Both the position numbers and the translations under genes were made by a program. The notes under the pieces are model-generated. The model did not search any database and was not told where the DNA came from. It worked only from the letters and a program-made list of their open reading frames with translations. From the NCBI RefSeq assembly GCF_031454155.1, contig NZ_JAVDQG010000006.1:1-64000 (forward strand): 64,000 bases of DNA, given 5' to 3'. Shown piece by piece: positions 9,029 to 17,674 of this stretch (the first letter of the stretch is position 1; every line of letters starts with the position of its first letter). The stretch is from Desmospora profundinema (GTDB lineage Bacteria > Bacillota > Bacilli > Thermoactinomycetales > DSM-45169).

Positions 9029-9841
9029 TTAATGCCGGGTAAATCCCCACTGTAGAATTTGCCCATTTCTCTCCATCGCGTTTCGCAGGAAGAGTGCGCG
9101 TGAAATCCGGAAAAGAATGACGGAAAAGAGAAGAAGGAACAAAGGATCCCACCATTGGGCTTCTTGAATGTAACGCCACAAGTAGGAATAGAGGAACAAC
9201 CGATCAGTCAGCAGACTGGGCAGAGCCATCGCTACAGGGTTGCGGTAAAAAAGTTCGGCGATCACCGTTTCCAACACCACCGGTGCTACAGACAGAGCCA
9301 GGGCTGCTCCCGCGCCGGATATGACGTTTCCTGTCCAGCTGGCGGCAAAAAAGCCGAGGGAGAATAGGGCGATTAACAGGGGTGTGCAGTAGAGAAACCA
9401 TCCCAAGGCTTCGTAGGCGGTGTACTTGACGGGAAGAACCAGTTTCAACAGTAGGAATCCTGCTAGATTGATCGTCATGGCTGTCAGTACGACCAGCACG
9501 CCGAAGAAAAATTTACTGTGGAAAATTTGGGTTCGGTTTACGGGAAACGAGGCCAAAAAGGAATAGGTGTTGGGAAACCGTTCCGCTGCCATCAACCATA
9601 CTCCCCACAACAGAGCGGCCAGCAAAGCCGATTGGTGAAGGGGGAGGATGTAGCCGTAAAGTGAATGATACTCTCCCGTGATCATCGCCGAGAGTTGGTC
9701 AGACCAAGTGGTTTCTGTCCGTTGTGCGGAGGGATCTTGCTTGAAGGTTAATGATACCGATAACAAGAGGAAAAGGATCCATGCCCAGCGATTTTGCCTG
9801 TATTCTTTCCACCAGAGAGCTCGGGTGGCGGAAAACATCAT
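9029..9841 (-). CDS. ABC-2 type permease (second permease of a YtrA-type operon)
   Basis: A 270-residue membrane protein starting MMFSATRALWWKEYRQNR, with about six hydrophobic segments. The N-terminal A-L-W-W-K-E-x-R-Q-N-R block is shared with the permease encoded just upstream, so the two are paralogues that probably pair in one exporter. The ATG overlaps the stop of the upstream gene (ATGA) behind a GGGAGGG site. Last gene of the four-gene operon. The exported substrate is unknown; ytr-like systems in Bacillus respond to cell-wall-active antibiotics. Confidence 0.85.
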   Translation of the reverse strand: MMFSATRALWWKEYRQNRWAWILFLLLSVSLTFKQDPSAQRTETTWSDQLSAMITGEYHSLYGYILPLHQSALLAALLWGVWLMAAERFPNTYSFLASFPVNRTQIFHSKFFFGVLVVLTAMTINLAGFLLLKLVLPVKYTAYEALGWFLYCTPLLIALFSLGFFAASWTGNVISGAGAALALSVAPVVLETVIAELFYRNPVAMALPSLLTDRLFLYSYLWRYIQEAQWWDPLFLLLFSVILFRISRALFLRNAMERNGQILQWGFTRH

Positions 9842-10896
9842 CGAATCCCTCCCTTATCGGATGATGGGGCCTTCAGTCTGAGGACTGCCGCCTTAATCAC
9901 ATACCAAGTGATGGCTGTACCTGTTGACATCAATCCGAGTGCCCACCACGGGCTTCGTCCATCAAAGGGACCGATGTAAAGGGAGAGTACACACAGTCCC
10001 GCCAGGATGGGAACCAAGGCGGACAGCCATTGTCGAACGTGCCCGATGGCAACTACTCCCCCATTGTTCTCCAGGTCGTTTCGTTGGAACAGGGCACGAG
10101 CGGAGAGAATGAGGATCCCCCCGATGAAAAGCAGGGTTGGCGGGATGATCCATGTGATTTCGTTCCATTGGTATCGATTCAATAGATCCGGTAACAGCAG
10201 GTGATACTGAAGTGCCGCCATCTCCTCATGCAAAGACGGGATATGTAACCATTCCAATACGAACCGCCGAATGATGACCGGGAACAGCATCAGGCCGATG
10301 GAGACCCCGATGGCTACCACCGGGTTAGCGGTCCAACTGGCAGCAAACACCCCCAGTGCGAACGCCGCCAATAAAATCGGGGTCACATACAAAAACCACT
10401 CTACGGCGGTGAGGGGATGATACACCGCAGGGAAAAAGAAAGGAATGATCCATGTAAATAATAAACTGAACGATGTCATAGCGAGGATGGACAAGCTCCC
10501 AAAGCTCACTTTGGCCATGAGGATTTGTCCCCGGGTGTATGGCATGGAAGCCAATACGGATGTTGTGTCAGGCATTCGCTCCCGTGAAACGATCCAGGCC
10601 CCAAACACTAAAACGGCAAAAGGGGCCAATTCTATCAGGGGCGGATCCTGAAAGGTGAAGCCGTTGTCTAACATGACAGGCTCTCGTGACAAGACGGCAC
10701 CCACTTCATAGGACCACGCCACTTCACGAGGGAGACCGCCATAGATTTCGGCAACAAACGGTTCGTTCAGCACGGCTTTCAACACCGTTTTGCCGACGGG
10801 CAGCCAGGTCACGATTACAAACAAGATCATCCATGACCATCGGTTCTGCCGCCACTCCTTCCACCATAAAGCCTTAGACGAGCTGGCGGAAGTCAT
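9838..10896 (-). CDS. ABC-2 type permease (first permease of a YtrA-type operon)
   Basis: A 352-residue integral membrane protein with the N-terminus ALWWKEWRQNRWSWMI, a loop outside the first helix and about seven hydrophobic segments. It overlaps the ATPase gene by 23 bases and starts behind AAGGAGG, so translation is coupled. It should form the membrane channel with the downstream paralogue. The family (ABC-2/YtrC-D-like) carries lipids or peptides outward; no substrate can be read from sequence. Confidence 0.85.
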   Translation of the reverse strand: MTSASSSKALWWKEWRQNRWSWMILFVIVTWLPVGKTVLKAVLNEPFVAEIYGGLPREVAWSYEVGAVLSREPVMLDNGFTFQDPPLIELAPFAVLVFGAWIVSRERMPDTTSVLASMPYTRGQILMAKVSFGSLSILAMTSFSLLFTWIIPFFFPAVYHPLTAVEWFLYVTPILLAAFALGVFAASWTANPVVAIGVSIGLMLFPVIIRRFVLEWLHIPSLHEEMAALQYHLLLPDLLNRYQWNEITWIIPPTLLFIGGILILSARALFQRNDLENNGGVVAIGHVRQWLSALVPILAGLCVLSLYIGPFDGRSPWWALGLMSTGTAITWYVIKAAVLRLKAPSSDKGGIR

Positions 10897-11791
10897 GGCC
10901 GTAGCCCTCCTTTTCCGTGTGATGGATAAAGATTTCTTCCAAGGTGAGCGGGAGGCTTTCCATATACACCGGTTGAAAGGTTTTCAGCTTTTTCATCGTC
11001 TGCTGGATGTCGCCGTCGACGATGAGATTGTGGACACTTCCATGGGCTTCGGCGTGGAGCAACTCCGGCCATTGTTCCACCTCCGGGGGTATTCCTTTGG
11101 GAAAAACGACCTGGATTTTGCGGGACTGGGCTTTCAATTCATCCAACGGCCGGGACCAAAGAATATTCCCTTTATACATCACGGCCACATGGTCGGCGAT
11201 GCGTTCCAGTTCGGACAGATGATGGGTAGCCAATAAGACAGTGATGCCTTCGGCGGCCACCTCATCCAAAATGAGCCGATACACCTGTTGCTTCATGACC
11301 GCATCCAGGCCGCTGGTGGGTTCGTCCAAGATCAGCAGGCGCGGCCGGATCGACAAAGCCAGGATGAGTGCCAGCTGCATTTTCATCCCTTTGGACAGGG
11401 AGCGGGTCCTCTTTTTCAGCGGAATACCGAATTGGTCGATCCATTGGCGGCATCGTTTCTCGTCCCATGCTTCGTAGGTTTTGGCGTATAAGGTGAGCAG
11501 TTCCTCCACTTGGAAAAATGGATAAAAGATAGGCTGGTCCGGCACATATCCCACCCGTTGACGCAGATGGGCCGTCGCCTCCGAAACAGGGGATCCAAAC
11601 AGGCGTGCTTCGCCGGATGTAGGGAGGACGGACCCCATCAGCATGCGGATCAAGGTGCTCTTACCGGCACCGTTGGGGCCCAGTAGACCGAATATACTCC
11701 CTTGCCCCACCTGCAGGTTTAGTTGGTCCACCGCCGGATGGCCCTGATACGTTTTGGTCAGATGGACGGTTTCTACGGTCCATTCACTCAC
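10874..11791 (-). CDS. ABC transporter ATPase of the YtrA-type operon
   Basis: A 305-residue ATPase for the two ABC-2 permeases. It carries Walker A GPNGAGKS, signature LSKGMKMQLALILALS, Walker B LLILDEPTSGLD and an H-loop in LLATHHLSELE. Serine-lysine (LSKG) in place of LSGG is common in this exporter group. The GTG at 11791 overlaps the GntR stop (GTGA) and has GAGAGGAGG upstream; a longer frame into the gntR gene is rejected. The C-terminal ~80 residues form the accessory domain seen in YtrB/BcrA-like ATPases. Confidence 0.9.
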   Translation of the reverse strand: MSEWTVETVHLTKTYQGHPAVDQLNLQVGQGSIFGLLGPNGAGKSTLIRMLMGSVLPTSGEARLFGSPVSEATAHLRQRVGYVPDQPIFYPFFQVEELLTLYAKTYEAWDEKRCRQWIDQFGIPLKKRTRSLSKGMKMQLALILALSIRPRLLILDEPTSGLDAVMKQQVYRLILDEVAAEGITVLLATHHLSELERIADHVAVMYKGNILWSRPLDELKAQSRKIQVVFPKGIPPEVEQWPELLHAEAHGSVHNLIVDGDIQQTMKKLKTFQPVYMESLPLTLEEIFIHHTEKEGYGHDFRQLV

Positions 11792-12186
11792 GAGCCCTTC
11801 CTCCTCTCCCGGTACCAATCCCGGATGATTTCCTCGATGAACGCCGCCATCTCCTCTTCATCGATATCCAAGTAATGAGCCTCTACGAGGATGGGTTGCA
11901 ACTTTTCCTTTAACATCGCTTTTTTCTCCTCCCGGCTTCCTTGGATGGATTGGACGGCGACAAATGTACCTCGGCCGCGCAGGGTTTCTATGATTCCCTC
12001 CCGTTCCAGTTCCCGGTATGATTTGGCGATGGTGTTGGGGTTGACGTGGATCATTCCCGCCAAATCACGGACGGAGGGCAGGCGATCCCCTTCCGACAGA
12101 ACTCCTTTGGCGATCGCCGCTTTGACGTTTTGAACGAGCTGTTGATAGAGCGGGGTGTCTTGACGGGGATCGATGTCAAACCACAT
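11788..12186 (-). CDS. GntR-family transcriptional regulator (YtrA subfamily)
   Basis: A 132-residue repressor with an N-terminal winged helix: LPSVRDLAGMIHVNPNTIAK, then the wing LRGRGTFV. It has only a short C-terminal helical tail rather than a large effector domain. That size and the gene order (regulator, ATPase, permeases) define the YtrA subfamily. ATG 12186 is preferred over GTG 12207 because AAAGGCGGT precedes it. It is the first gene of its operon and probably autoregulates through the palindrome at 12232-12250. Confidence 0.9.
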   Translation of the reverse strand: MWFDIDPRQDTPLYQQLVQNVKAAIAKGVLSEGDRLPSVRDLAGMIHVNPNTIAKSYRELEREGIIETLRGRGTFVAVQSIQGSREEKKAMLKEKLQPILVEAHYLDIDEEEMAAFIEEIIRDWYRERRKGS

Positions 12187-12231
12187 GACGCACCGCCTTT
12201 CTGTCACATGTGTGTATGATTTGTACTAATT

Positions 12232-12250
12232 GTACTATATCAAATAGTAC
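12232..12250. promoter_or_regulatory. Palindromic operator of the GntR/YtrA regulator
   Basis: GTACTAT and ATAGTAC flank a 5-base centre. A further half-site GTACTAA lies at 12223. It sits about 50 bases upstream of the regulator start, where the operon promoter must be, and fits GntR/YtrA-type autorepression. Confidence 0.6.
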
Positions 12251-12462
12251 ACTGGTGAGTATATTCTTCTTTTTCCATGTTGTCAACAACGCTTTTCTTT
12301 CTCCAAGTGGGTTTTACCACCTGTACAGGTCTTTTTCCTCTTCTAAGACGATACAAAGAAATGGCCGATATTCTAAAATGGTGTTATTCTCAACCTGTGA
12401 ATCGATACTCCCTGGTGGAATCAGCACTTGAGTGGGATAGATCCTTAACGAAGGGGATAAAG

Positions 12463-13137
12463 ATGAGGATTTTGCTTATCGAAGACGACCGGCTTCTGTT
12501 GGAGTCGCTGCAGCGGATTTTGGCGACCGAATTTGAAGTGGAGACGGCCGCTTCCGGGGATGAAGGGTTATATTTGGCGGAGCAGAACATCTATGATGTC
12601 ATCGTTCTCGATATCATGCTGCCGGGGATGAGCGGCTTGGATATTCTGACGAACCTACGCAAACAGGGAATCGAGGTTCCGGTTTTGTTGTTGACTGCCA
12701 GGGACAGTGTGGAAGACAAGGTGACCGGGTTGGAGCGGGGGGCGGATGATTACTTGGTGAAACCCTTTGCCATGCCGGAGTTGCTGGCGAGGGTACGCGC
12801 TCTTTTGCGCCGAAACGGCAGCCTGAAACAGGCGGGGGTTCTGCAATACCGGTCCATCCAGCTGCGTCTAAAAGAGCAGGAAGGGTATGTGGACGGTTTG
12901 CCGCTTCAGCTGACGGTAAAAGAGTTTACGATGCTGGAGTATTTGGTGCAAAATGCGGAACAGATTCTGACACGGGAGCAATTGTATGACCGGGTATGGG
13001 GGTTTGATGCGGTCACTTCTCTCTCCATCGTGGAATTGTATGTCCATTACCTGCGAAAAAAATTATCCAAACACGGCTTAAACGAAATCATCCACACGAT
13101 CCGTGGAGTGGGCTATATGTTAAAGGAAGACGATTGA
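12463..13137 (+). CDS. OmpR-type two-component response regulator
   Basis: A 224-residue DNA-binding response regulator. The receiver domain (1-115) has the acidic pair D8-D9, phospho-acceptor D50 in IVLDIMLPG, T78 in LLLTAR and K100 in YLVKPFA. The OmpR/PhoB winged-helix domain spans about 125-222. The ATG at 12463 is chosen because it begins directly with the receiver strand MRILLIEDDR; an upstream in-frame extension has no family match. It overlaps the kinase gene (TGATG), forming a standard pair. The signal sensed is unknown. Confidence 0.93.
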   Translation: MRILLIEDDRLLLESLQRILATEFEVETAASGDEGLYLAEQNIYDVIVLDIMLPGMSGLDILTNLRKQGIEVPVLLLTARDSVEDKVTGLERGADDYLVKPFAMPELLARVRALLRRNGSLKQAGVLQYRSIQLRLKEQEGYVDGLPLQLTVKEFTMLEYLVQNAEQILTREQLYDRVWGFDAVTSLSIVELYVHYLRKKLSKHGLNEIIHTIRGVGYMLKEDD

Positions 13138-14375
13138 TGTTCCGTCGAACGCAGATGCGGTTAACCTTGCAAAACGCCGCTGTTTTTTTGCTGATGGTCA
13201 GTATCTTGGGTTCCTCTCTCTATTGGTATATGGAAAAACAGTCCTATGATAAAATCGATCGTTCTCTGTTGCTGAGTGCTCAGTTGGAGGAAGCACGACT
13301 GTTGGGAGTCGATCTGCCTGCTGAAAGAACACTGGATCCCCTCGTCGGGCAAATCATCTGGGATGAAAAGCACAGGGTGGTCTACAGCCGTATACCGGCG
13401 GCGTTCTTGGAAAAAATCGAACAGATGTATCCTTCAAAGGCGGACGGAAAGGTTCACACCCTTCAAGTGGAAGGATTTACGTTTCGTTCGCTGGCCATTT
13501 CGATTGAAACTCCCCACGGCGTTTGGGTGGTTCAATCCATACGCAATATCGATGCCGAAATCATGACCCTGCAAGCGATGCGCACCAATATCATCATCGG
13601 TTGCATCCTGGCGGCGATGGTGGCATTGGTGGCGGGGTATCTGCTCGCCCGGCGCGCCTTGGTGCCTATTCGTCAATCGTGGGAAGCCCAGCAGCAGTTC
13701 GTCGCTGATGCTTCCCATGAGCTGCGGACGCCCCTCTCCGTTATTCAGATGAGAACGGAGTTGTTATTAAAAAACCCCGAGCAGACGGTGCGGGAAAACA
13801 GCGACGACATTTCCGTCATCTATCGGGAGACTCGACGGATTCGAAAACTGGTGGCCGATCTTCTTACACTGGCACGAAGCGATTCCAACCAACTGCAACT
13901 GGATCGACAGTTGTTCCGATTGGATGATTTGGCTCAGGAAGTTTCTCTCTACTTTACAGAACTGGCGGAACTGGACGGCCTCTCCTTTGGCACCCGGATT
14001 GACCCGAATCTGTGGTGCAAGGGAGATCGGGAACGGATTCATCAGCTGCTCGTCATCTTGCTGGATAACGCGTTGACTTACACTTCAGACGGGGGAAGCG
14101 TTCAATTTTCCTGTTACAAAAAGGGACATACGCTGATCATGGAAGTGGCGGATACGGGTGCGGGGATTGCGGAGAAAGATCTGCCACGGATTTTTGACCG
14201 GTTTTATCGGGGGGATCAGGCGAGAAATCGTGCAAAAGGCGGGACGGGACTGGGCTTAAGCATTGCCAAATGGATTGTGGATGAGCATAGGGGTCAACTT
14301 TCTGTTGCAAGCGTCCCCGATAAAGGGACGGCGTTTACGGTGAAACTGACGGCTGCAGCGGGAAAAACCGAATAA
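13137..14375 (+). CDS. Membrane sensor histidine kinase
   Basis: A 412-residue kinase partner of the response regulator. The first membrane segment is at about 13-31, an extracellular sensor loop at about 32-150, and a second membrane segment near 152-172. The phospho-acceptor His is at 194 in ASHELRTPLSV, followed by DHp helices. The ATP-binding N, G1 and G2 boxes are LLDNALTY, EVADTGAGI and GGTGLGLSIA. The ATG at 13137 overlaps the regulator stop; a TTG one codon upstream is the alternative. The sensor loop (~120 residues) does not match a family I know. Confidence 0.92.
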   Translation: MFRRTQMRLTLQNAAVFLLMVSILGSSLYWYMEKQSYDKIDRSLLLSAQLEEARLLGVDLPAERTLDPLVGQIIWDEKHRVVYSRIPAAFLEKIEQMYPSKADGKVHTLQVEGFTFRSLAISIETPHGVWVVQSIRNIDAEIMTLQAMRTNIIIGCILAAMVALVAGYLLARRALVPIRQSWEAQQQFVADASHELRTPLSVIQMRTELLLKNPEQTVRENSDDISVIYRETRRIRKLVADLLTLARSDSNQLQLDRQLFRLDDLAQEVSLYFTELAELDGLSFGTRIDPNLWCKGDRERIHQLLVILLDNALTYTSDGGSVQFSCYKKGHTLIMEVADTGAGIAEKDLPRIFDRFYRGDQARNRAKGGTGLGLSIAKWIVDEHRGQLSVASVPDKGTAFTVKLTAAAGKTE

Positions 14376-14408
14376 CGGTTCATCGCCCCCCAGCCCGAAC
14401 CGAAAATC

Positions 14409-14438
14409 GAAGCCTCCCTTTTGGAAGGGAGGCTTCAT
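14409..14438. terminator. Bidirectional terminator between the kinase and htrA genes
   Basis: GAAGCCTCCCTT pairs perfectly with AAGGGAGGCTTC around a 4-base loop. It lies between two convergent genes, with weak T-runs on both sides. Confidence 0.7.
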
Positions 14439-14447
14439 CATGCAATT

Positions 14448-15623
14448 TTATTTTTCCTGTAAAGTAGTGGAGGCGGTTTTCTTCTCACCGTTGCGGTAGT
14501 AGGTAATTTGGATGTGATCCCCCACCTCTTTTTTATTCCATAGATACGACTGGATTTCAGCCGCGTTTTTCACCTTCTGCCCATCCAGCTCCACGATGAC
14601 ATCCAGACGCTCCAGGCCCGCTTCCGAAGCACTGCTGTCGGGTGTCACTTCCAGGATGACGGCTCCTCGGGTGACGGAACTCGGCAGGTTTAGTTTGGTT
14701 TCGCGGTCGTTTGGGGAGAGGGTATCCAAGTCTCTCATAGCGATTCCCATAAAGGGCCGCTTCACTTTGCCGTGTTGGATCAGATCCTGGATAATGGGCT
14801 TTGCTTCGTTTACCGGAATGGCAAACCCGATCCCCTCGATCCCCTGATGGGCGATCTTCATGCTGTTGATCCCGATCACCTGACCGGCACTGTTGACCAA
14901 GGCTCCACCGCTGTTACCGGGATTGATGGCGGCATCCGTTTGGATGACGTTCATGGATTGGTTACCGGCGAGCGGCATCTGTCGTTTGGGAGAACTGATG
15001 ATGCCGGAGGTGACTGTCTGATAAAACTGCATGCCCATCGGATTTCCAATCGCAATGGCGGGCTCCCCGGCTTTGATGGTGTCGGAGTTTCCCAATTCGG
15101 CGACGGCTTTCACCTCTTCATCGGGGATTTCCAAAACGGCGAGGTCGGTCGCTTCGTCACTGCCCAGTACAGTCGCCTTGACGGTTTTTTCATCTTTGTC
15201 GTCGGAGAGAACCACGTGGACTTCATCGGCTCCATTGATCACATGGTGATTGGTGACAATCCGGGCTTTCCCGTTTTCCTTGGCGTAAACGATTCCGGAA
15301 CCGGTGCCCTGATCTTCCGATTGGGAGGTGAATGGGTTTCTGCTATCCCGTATATTTACCACACCGACAACGGCAGGCAATGCTTTTTGCACGGCTTTGG
15401 TGACATCACTGTTTACGTCGACACTGACCGGCTGTGTGGTGACGGTCTCCTCGTCCGGGGTGGGGTTTGATGTGGAGGTTTTCTGAAAAGAAAGGCCTTC
15501 GCTTGTCAAAATGGGGGACAGGGCCAGGGTTAAGGTGAAGAGTGAACTGACGACACCTGTGATTAAGGCGATGACGATCACAGCGATTAGGGGGAAGCCT
15601 TTTGTGTTCTTATAATATCCCAT
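14448..15623 (-). CDS. htrA: HtrA/DegP-type membrane serine protease with PDZ domain
   Basis: A 391-residue quality-control protease anchored by one N-terminal membrane segment (about 11-36), with its catalytic domain outside the cell. The trypsin-like triad is visible: H127 in TNHHVI, D160 in ATDLAVL and S238 in GNSGGAL. One PDZ domain fills the C-terminus (about 290-388). The ATG follows GAGGAGGGTAATCG. The gene is convergent with the two-component genes, and HtrA is often under CssRS-type control in Bacillus, but nothing here shows that this kinase regulates it. Confidence 0.93.
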   Translation of the reverse strand: MGYYKNTKGFPLIAVIVIALITGVVSSLFTLTLALSPILTSEGLSFQKTSTSNPTPDEETVTTQPVSVDVNSDVTKAVQKALPAVVGVVNIRDSRNPFTSQSEDQGTGSGIVYAKENGKARIVTNHHVINGADEVHVVLSDDKDEKTVKATVLGSDEATDLAVLEIPDEEVKAVAELGNSDTIKAGEPAIAIGNPMGMQFYQTVTSGIISSPKRQMPLAGNQSMNVIQTDAAINPGNSGGALVNSAGQVIGINSMKIAHQGIEGIGFAIPVNEAKPIIQDLIQHGKVKRPFMGIAMRDLDTLSPNDRETKLNLPSSVTRGAVILEVTPDSSASEAGLERLDVIVELDGQKVKNAAEIQSYLWNKKEVGDHIQITYYRNGEKKTASTTLQEK

Positions 15624-15977
15624 CGATTACCCTCCTCGATCCGTTTCCATGAGTCACACGTGGAGAATACCCACCGGTATTTGTTTGAAACGCTTCAGCC
15701 GATACCAACAGGGATGATAGAGCAATACTCTTAGGATTTCCTTTGAAACCACAAACCATAGCATTTCCGATGAAGGAGATCGAGCCGATCATGATAAAGT
15801 CACATATTTAATCCGTTCCCCATGATGGTCTAAGAGAAACAGATGGACTGATTAATAGATAATCTGAATCGTTTTCACTGTCAAGCGTTCAGCCACCAAA
15901 AACAGGTGTTCGAATTGGGAGTTGAAAATGGCTTGGATCAAAGGGTACCATAGGAATGGAGAGTCTGTATGTCTCTT
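15624..15977. other. Divergent intergenic region between htrA and the M32 gene
   Basis: It must hold the htrA promoter (leftward) and the M32 promoter. For the latter, TTGAAA (15922-15927) and TACCAT (15946-15951) are 18 bases apart. No clear htrA operator was recognised. A 60-codon leftward frame here overlaps the htrA start and looks like chance. Confidence 0.45.
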
Positions 15978-16040
15978 CTGAGCGGACAAAGGGGGAGCTC
16001 TTTCAGGACGACGAGTAGGAAGGGGTTCACCCAGAAGGAG
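15978..16040 (+). promoter_or_regulatory. Leader motif shared with the menB leader (copy 1)
   Basis: The 63 bases before the M32 start match 45605-45670 before menB, including CAGGACGAC, a following G-rich/CCC hairpin and the spacing to the ribosome binding site. A short stem AAAGG/TCTTT here is GAAGG/CCTTC in the menB copy, one pair changing A-U to G-C with pairing kept. It could be a cis-acting RNA or a duplicated untranslated region. It matches no riboswitch class I know. Confidence 0.5.
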
Positions 16041-16047
16041 GATGGGG

Positions 16048-17553
16048 ATGGAGACAAAGCTGAATGAGCTGAAAAGTCGATTGACTGAAGTTTATGAGTT
16101 GAGGTGTGTGACCGCACTATTAAACTGGGATCAAGCCACCTATATGCCGGAGGGAGGGGCGGCGGCTCGCGGGCGGCAGATGGCTGTACTGGAAAAGCTA
16201 TCCCACGAAAAACTGACTGACCCTGCAATCGGGCAGCTGTTGGATGCGTTGCAGTCTGATGAAGAGAGCCTGCCCTACGATTCCGACGAAGCCGGTCTGA
16301 TCCGGGTGGCACGGAAGGAATTTGATCGTGCCACCCGGGTTCCGGCGGAGTTTGTGGCGGAGATGACCAATCATTTCTCCGATACATATCAAGTATGGAT
16401 CCAGGCCCGTCCAGCCAATGATTTTTCCATGGTGAAACCGTATTTGGAAAAAACGCTGGACTACAGCCGGCGCTTTGCCGAGTATTTTGAGTACGATCAC
16501 ATCGCCGACCCGCTGATTGACGCGTTTGCCATGGAAGGATACCAAACAGAGACGATTCGGGGGCTCTTTTCCGACTTGCGGGAGCAACTGGTTCCGCTGG
16601 TGAAACAGGTGACGGCCCAAGAACCGGCGGACGATTCCTGCCTGCGCCAAACGTTTCCGGAGCAACAGCAGTGGGATTTTGGCCTGAAAGTGATTCGAGA
16701 GTTGGGTTACGACTTCAACCGGGGACGCCAAGACAAAACACACCACCCGTTTATGACTAAGTTCTCCTTGGGAGATGTGCGGATCACAACGCGTCTGAAG
16801 GAAAATTATCTGGCGGAATCTCTCTTCAGTACCATTCATGAGGCGGGTCATGCCATGTACGAACAGGGCATCCGGGTGGATTTGGAAGGGTCACTCCTGG
16901 CGGAGGGCACCTCTTCCGGCGTTCATGAAAGCCAGTCCCGCCTGTGGGAAAACATTGTGGGACGCAGCCGCGGATTTTGGGAGCACTTCTATCCGCAATT
17001 GCAGGAGACGTTCCCGGAACAATTGAAGACTGTTTCTCTCGACACATTCCACCGAGCGATTAACAAAGTGGAACCCTCGCTGATCCGGACCGACGCCGAC
17101 GAGCTGACTTATAACCTGCATGTGATGATCCGCTTTGATCTGGAAGTGGACATGCTGGAAGGGAAATTGGCGGTCAAAGACCTGCCTGAAGCGTGGCGCG
17201 AACGGTACAAGCGCGATCTGGGCGTGTTTGATCCGGGGGATCGGGACGGAGTTCTGCAGGATGTCCATTGGCACTTTGGTCCCATCGGCGGCATGTTCCA
17301 AGGGTACACCCTGGGCAACATCCTGAGTGCTCAATATTATGAAGCGGCCTTAAAAGCCCATCCCGAGATTCCCGATCAAATCCGGCAAGGAAGATTTGAT
17401 ACGCTTCACGGCTGGTTACGGGAGAATATCTATCAACACGGCGCCAAGTACACTGCACAGGAACTGACGGAGCGGGCCACCGGCTCCCCGCTTACCATCG
17501 ATCCGTATGTCCGCTACCTGAAAACCAAGTTTGGCGAGCTGTACGCGTTGTAA
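16048..17553 (+). CDS. M32-family metallocarboxypeptidase (Taq type), copy 1
   Basis: A 501-residue zinc- or cobalt-dependent carboxypeptidase that trims C-terminal residues from peptides in the cytoplasm. The metal site HEAGH is at 264-268 in TIHEAGHAMYEQG, and the downstream conserved block HESQSRLWEN supplies the third ligand. Length is normal. ATG 16048 is preferred over ATG 16042, which touches the AGAAGGAGG site. A GC-rich terminator follows. A close paralogue lies directly downstream (17,675-19,175); the two are near-identical over long C-terminal stretches, so the duplication is recent or homogenised. Confidence 0.93.
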   Translation: METKLNELKSRLTEVYELRCVTALLNWDQATYMPEGGAAARGRQMAVLEKLSHEKLTDPAIGQLLDALQSDEESLPYDSDEAGLIRVARKEFDRATRVPAEFVAEMTNHFSDTYQVWIQARPANDFSMVKPYLEKTLDYSRRFAEYFEYDHIADPLIDAFAMEGYQTETIRGLFSDLREQLVPLVKQVTAQEPADDSCLRQTFPEQQQWDFGLKVIRELGYDFNRGRQDKTHHPFMTKFSLGDVRITTRLKENYLAESLFSTIHEAGHAMYEQGIRVDLEGSLLAEGTSSGVHESQSRLWENIVGRSRGFWEHFYPQLQETFPEQLKTVSLDTFHRAINKVEPSLIRTDADELTYNLHVMIRFDLEVDMLEGKLAVKDLPEAWRERYKRDLGVFDPGDRDGVLQDVHWHFGPIGGMFQGYTLGNILSAQYYEAALKAHPEIPDQIRQGRFDTLHGWLRENIYQHGAKYTAQELTERATGSPLTIDPYVRYLKTKFGELYAL

Positions 17554-17557
17554 CCTG

Positions 17558-17577
17558 ACCCCCGCTGGGGGTTTTTC
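17558..17577 (+). terminator. Terminator after M32 copy 1
   Basis: ACCCCC / GGGGGT with a very short loop, then TTTTT. Confidence 0.6.
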
Positions 17578-17674
17578 TATTATGAATAGAAAGCCGCTCG
17601 AAATTTAGACTACCTAAAGTTACGCTGAAAGAAGGTTCATCCGGATTTTCAGCCGGGTGGGAGAGGAGGATGGC

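Noticed and set aside
15610-15792. 60-codon frame upstream of htrA
   Set aside because: It overlaps the htrA start and ribosome binding site and has no site of its own; probably chance.
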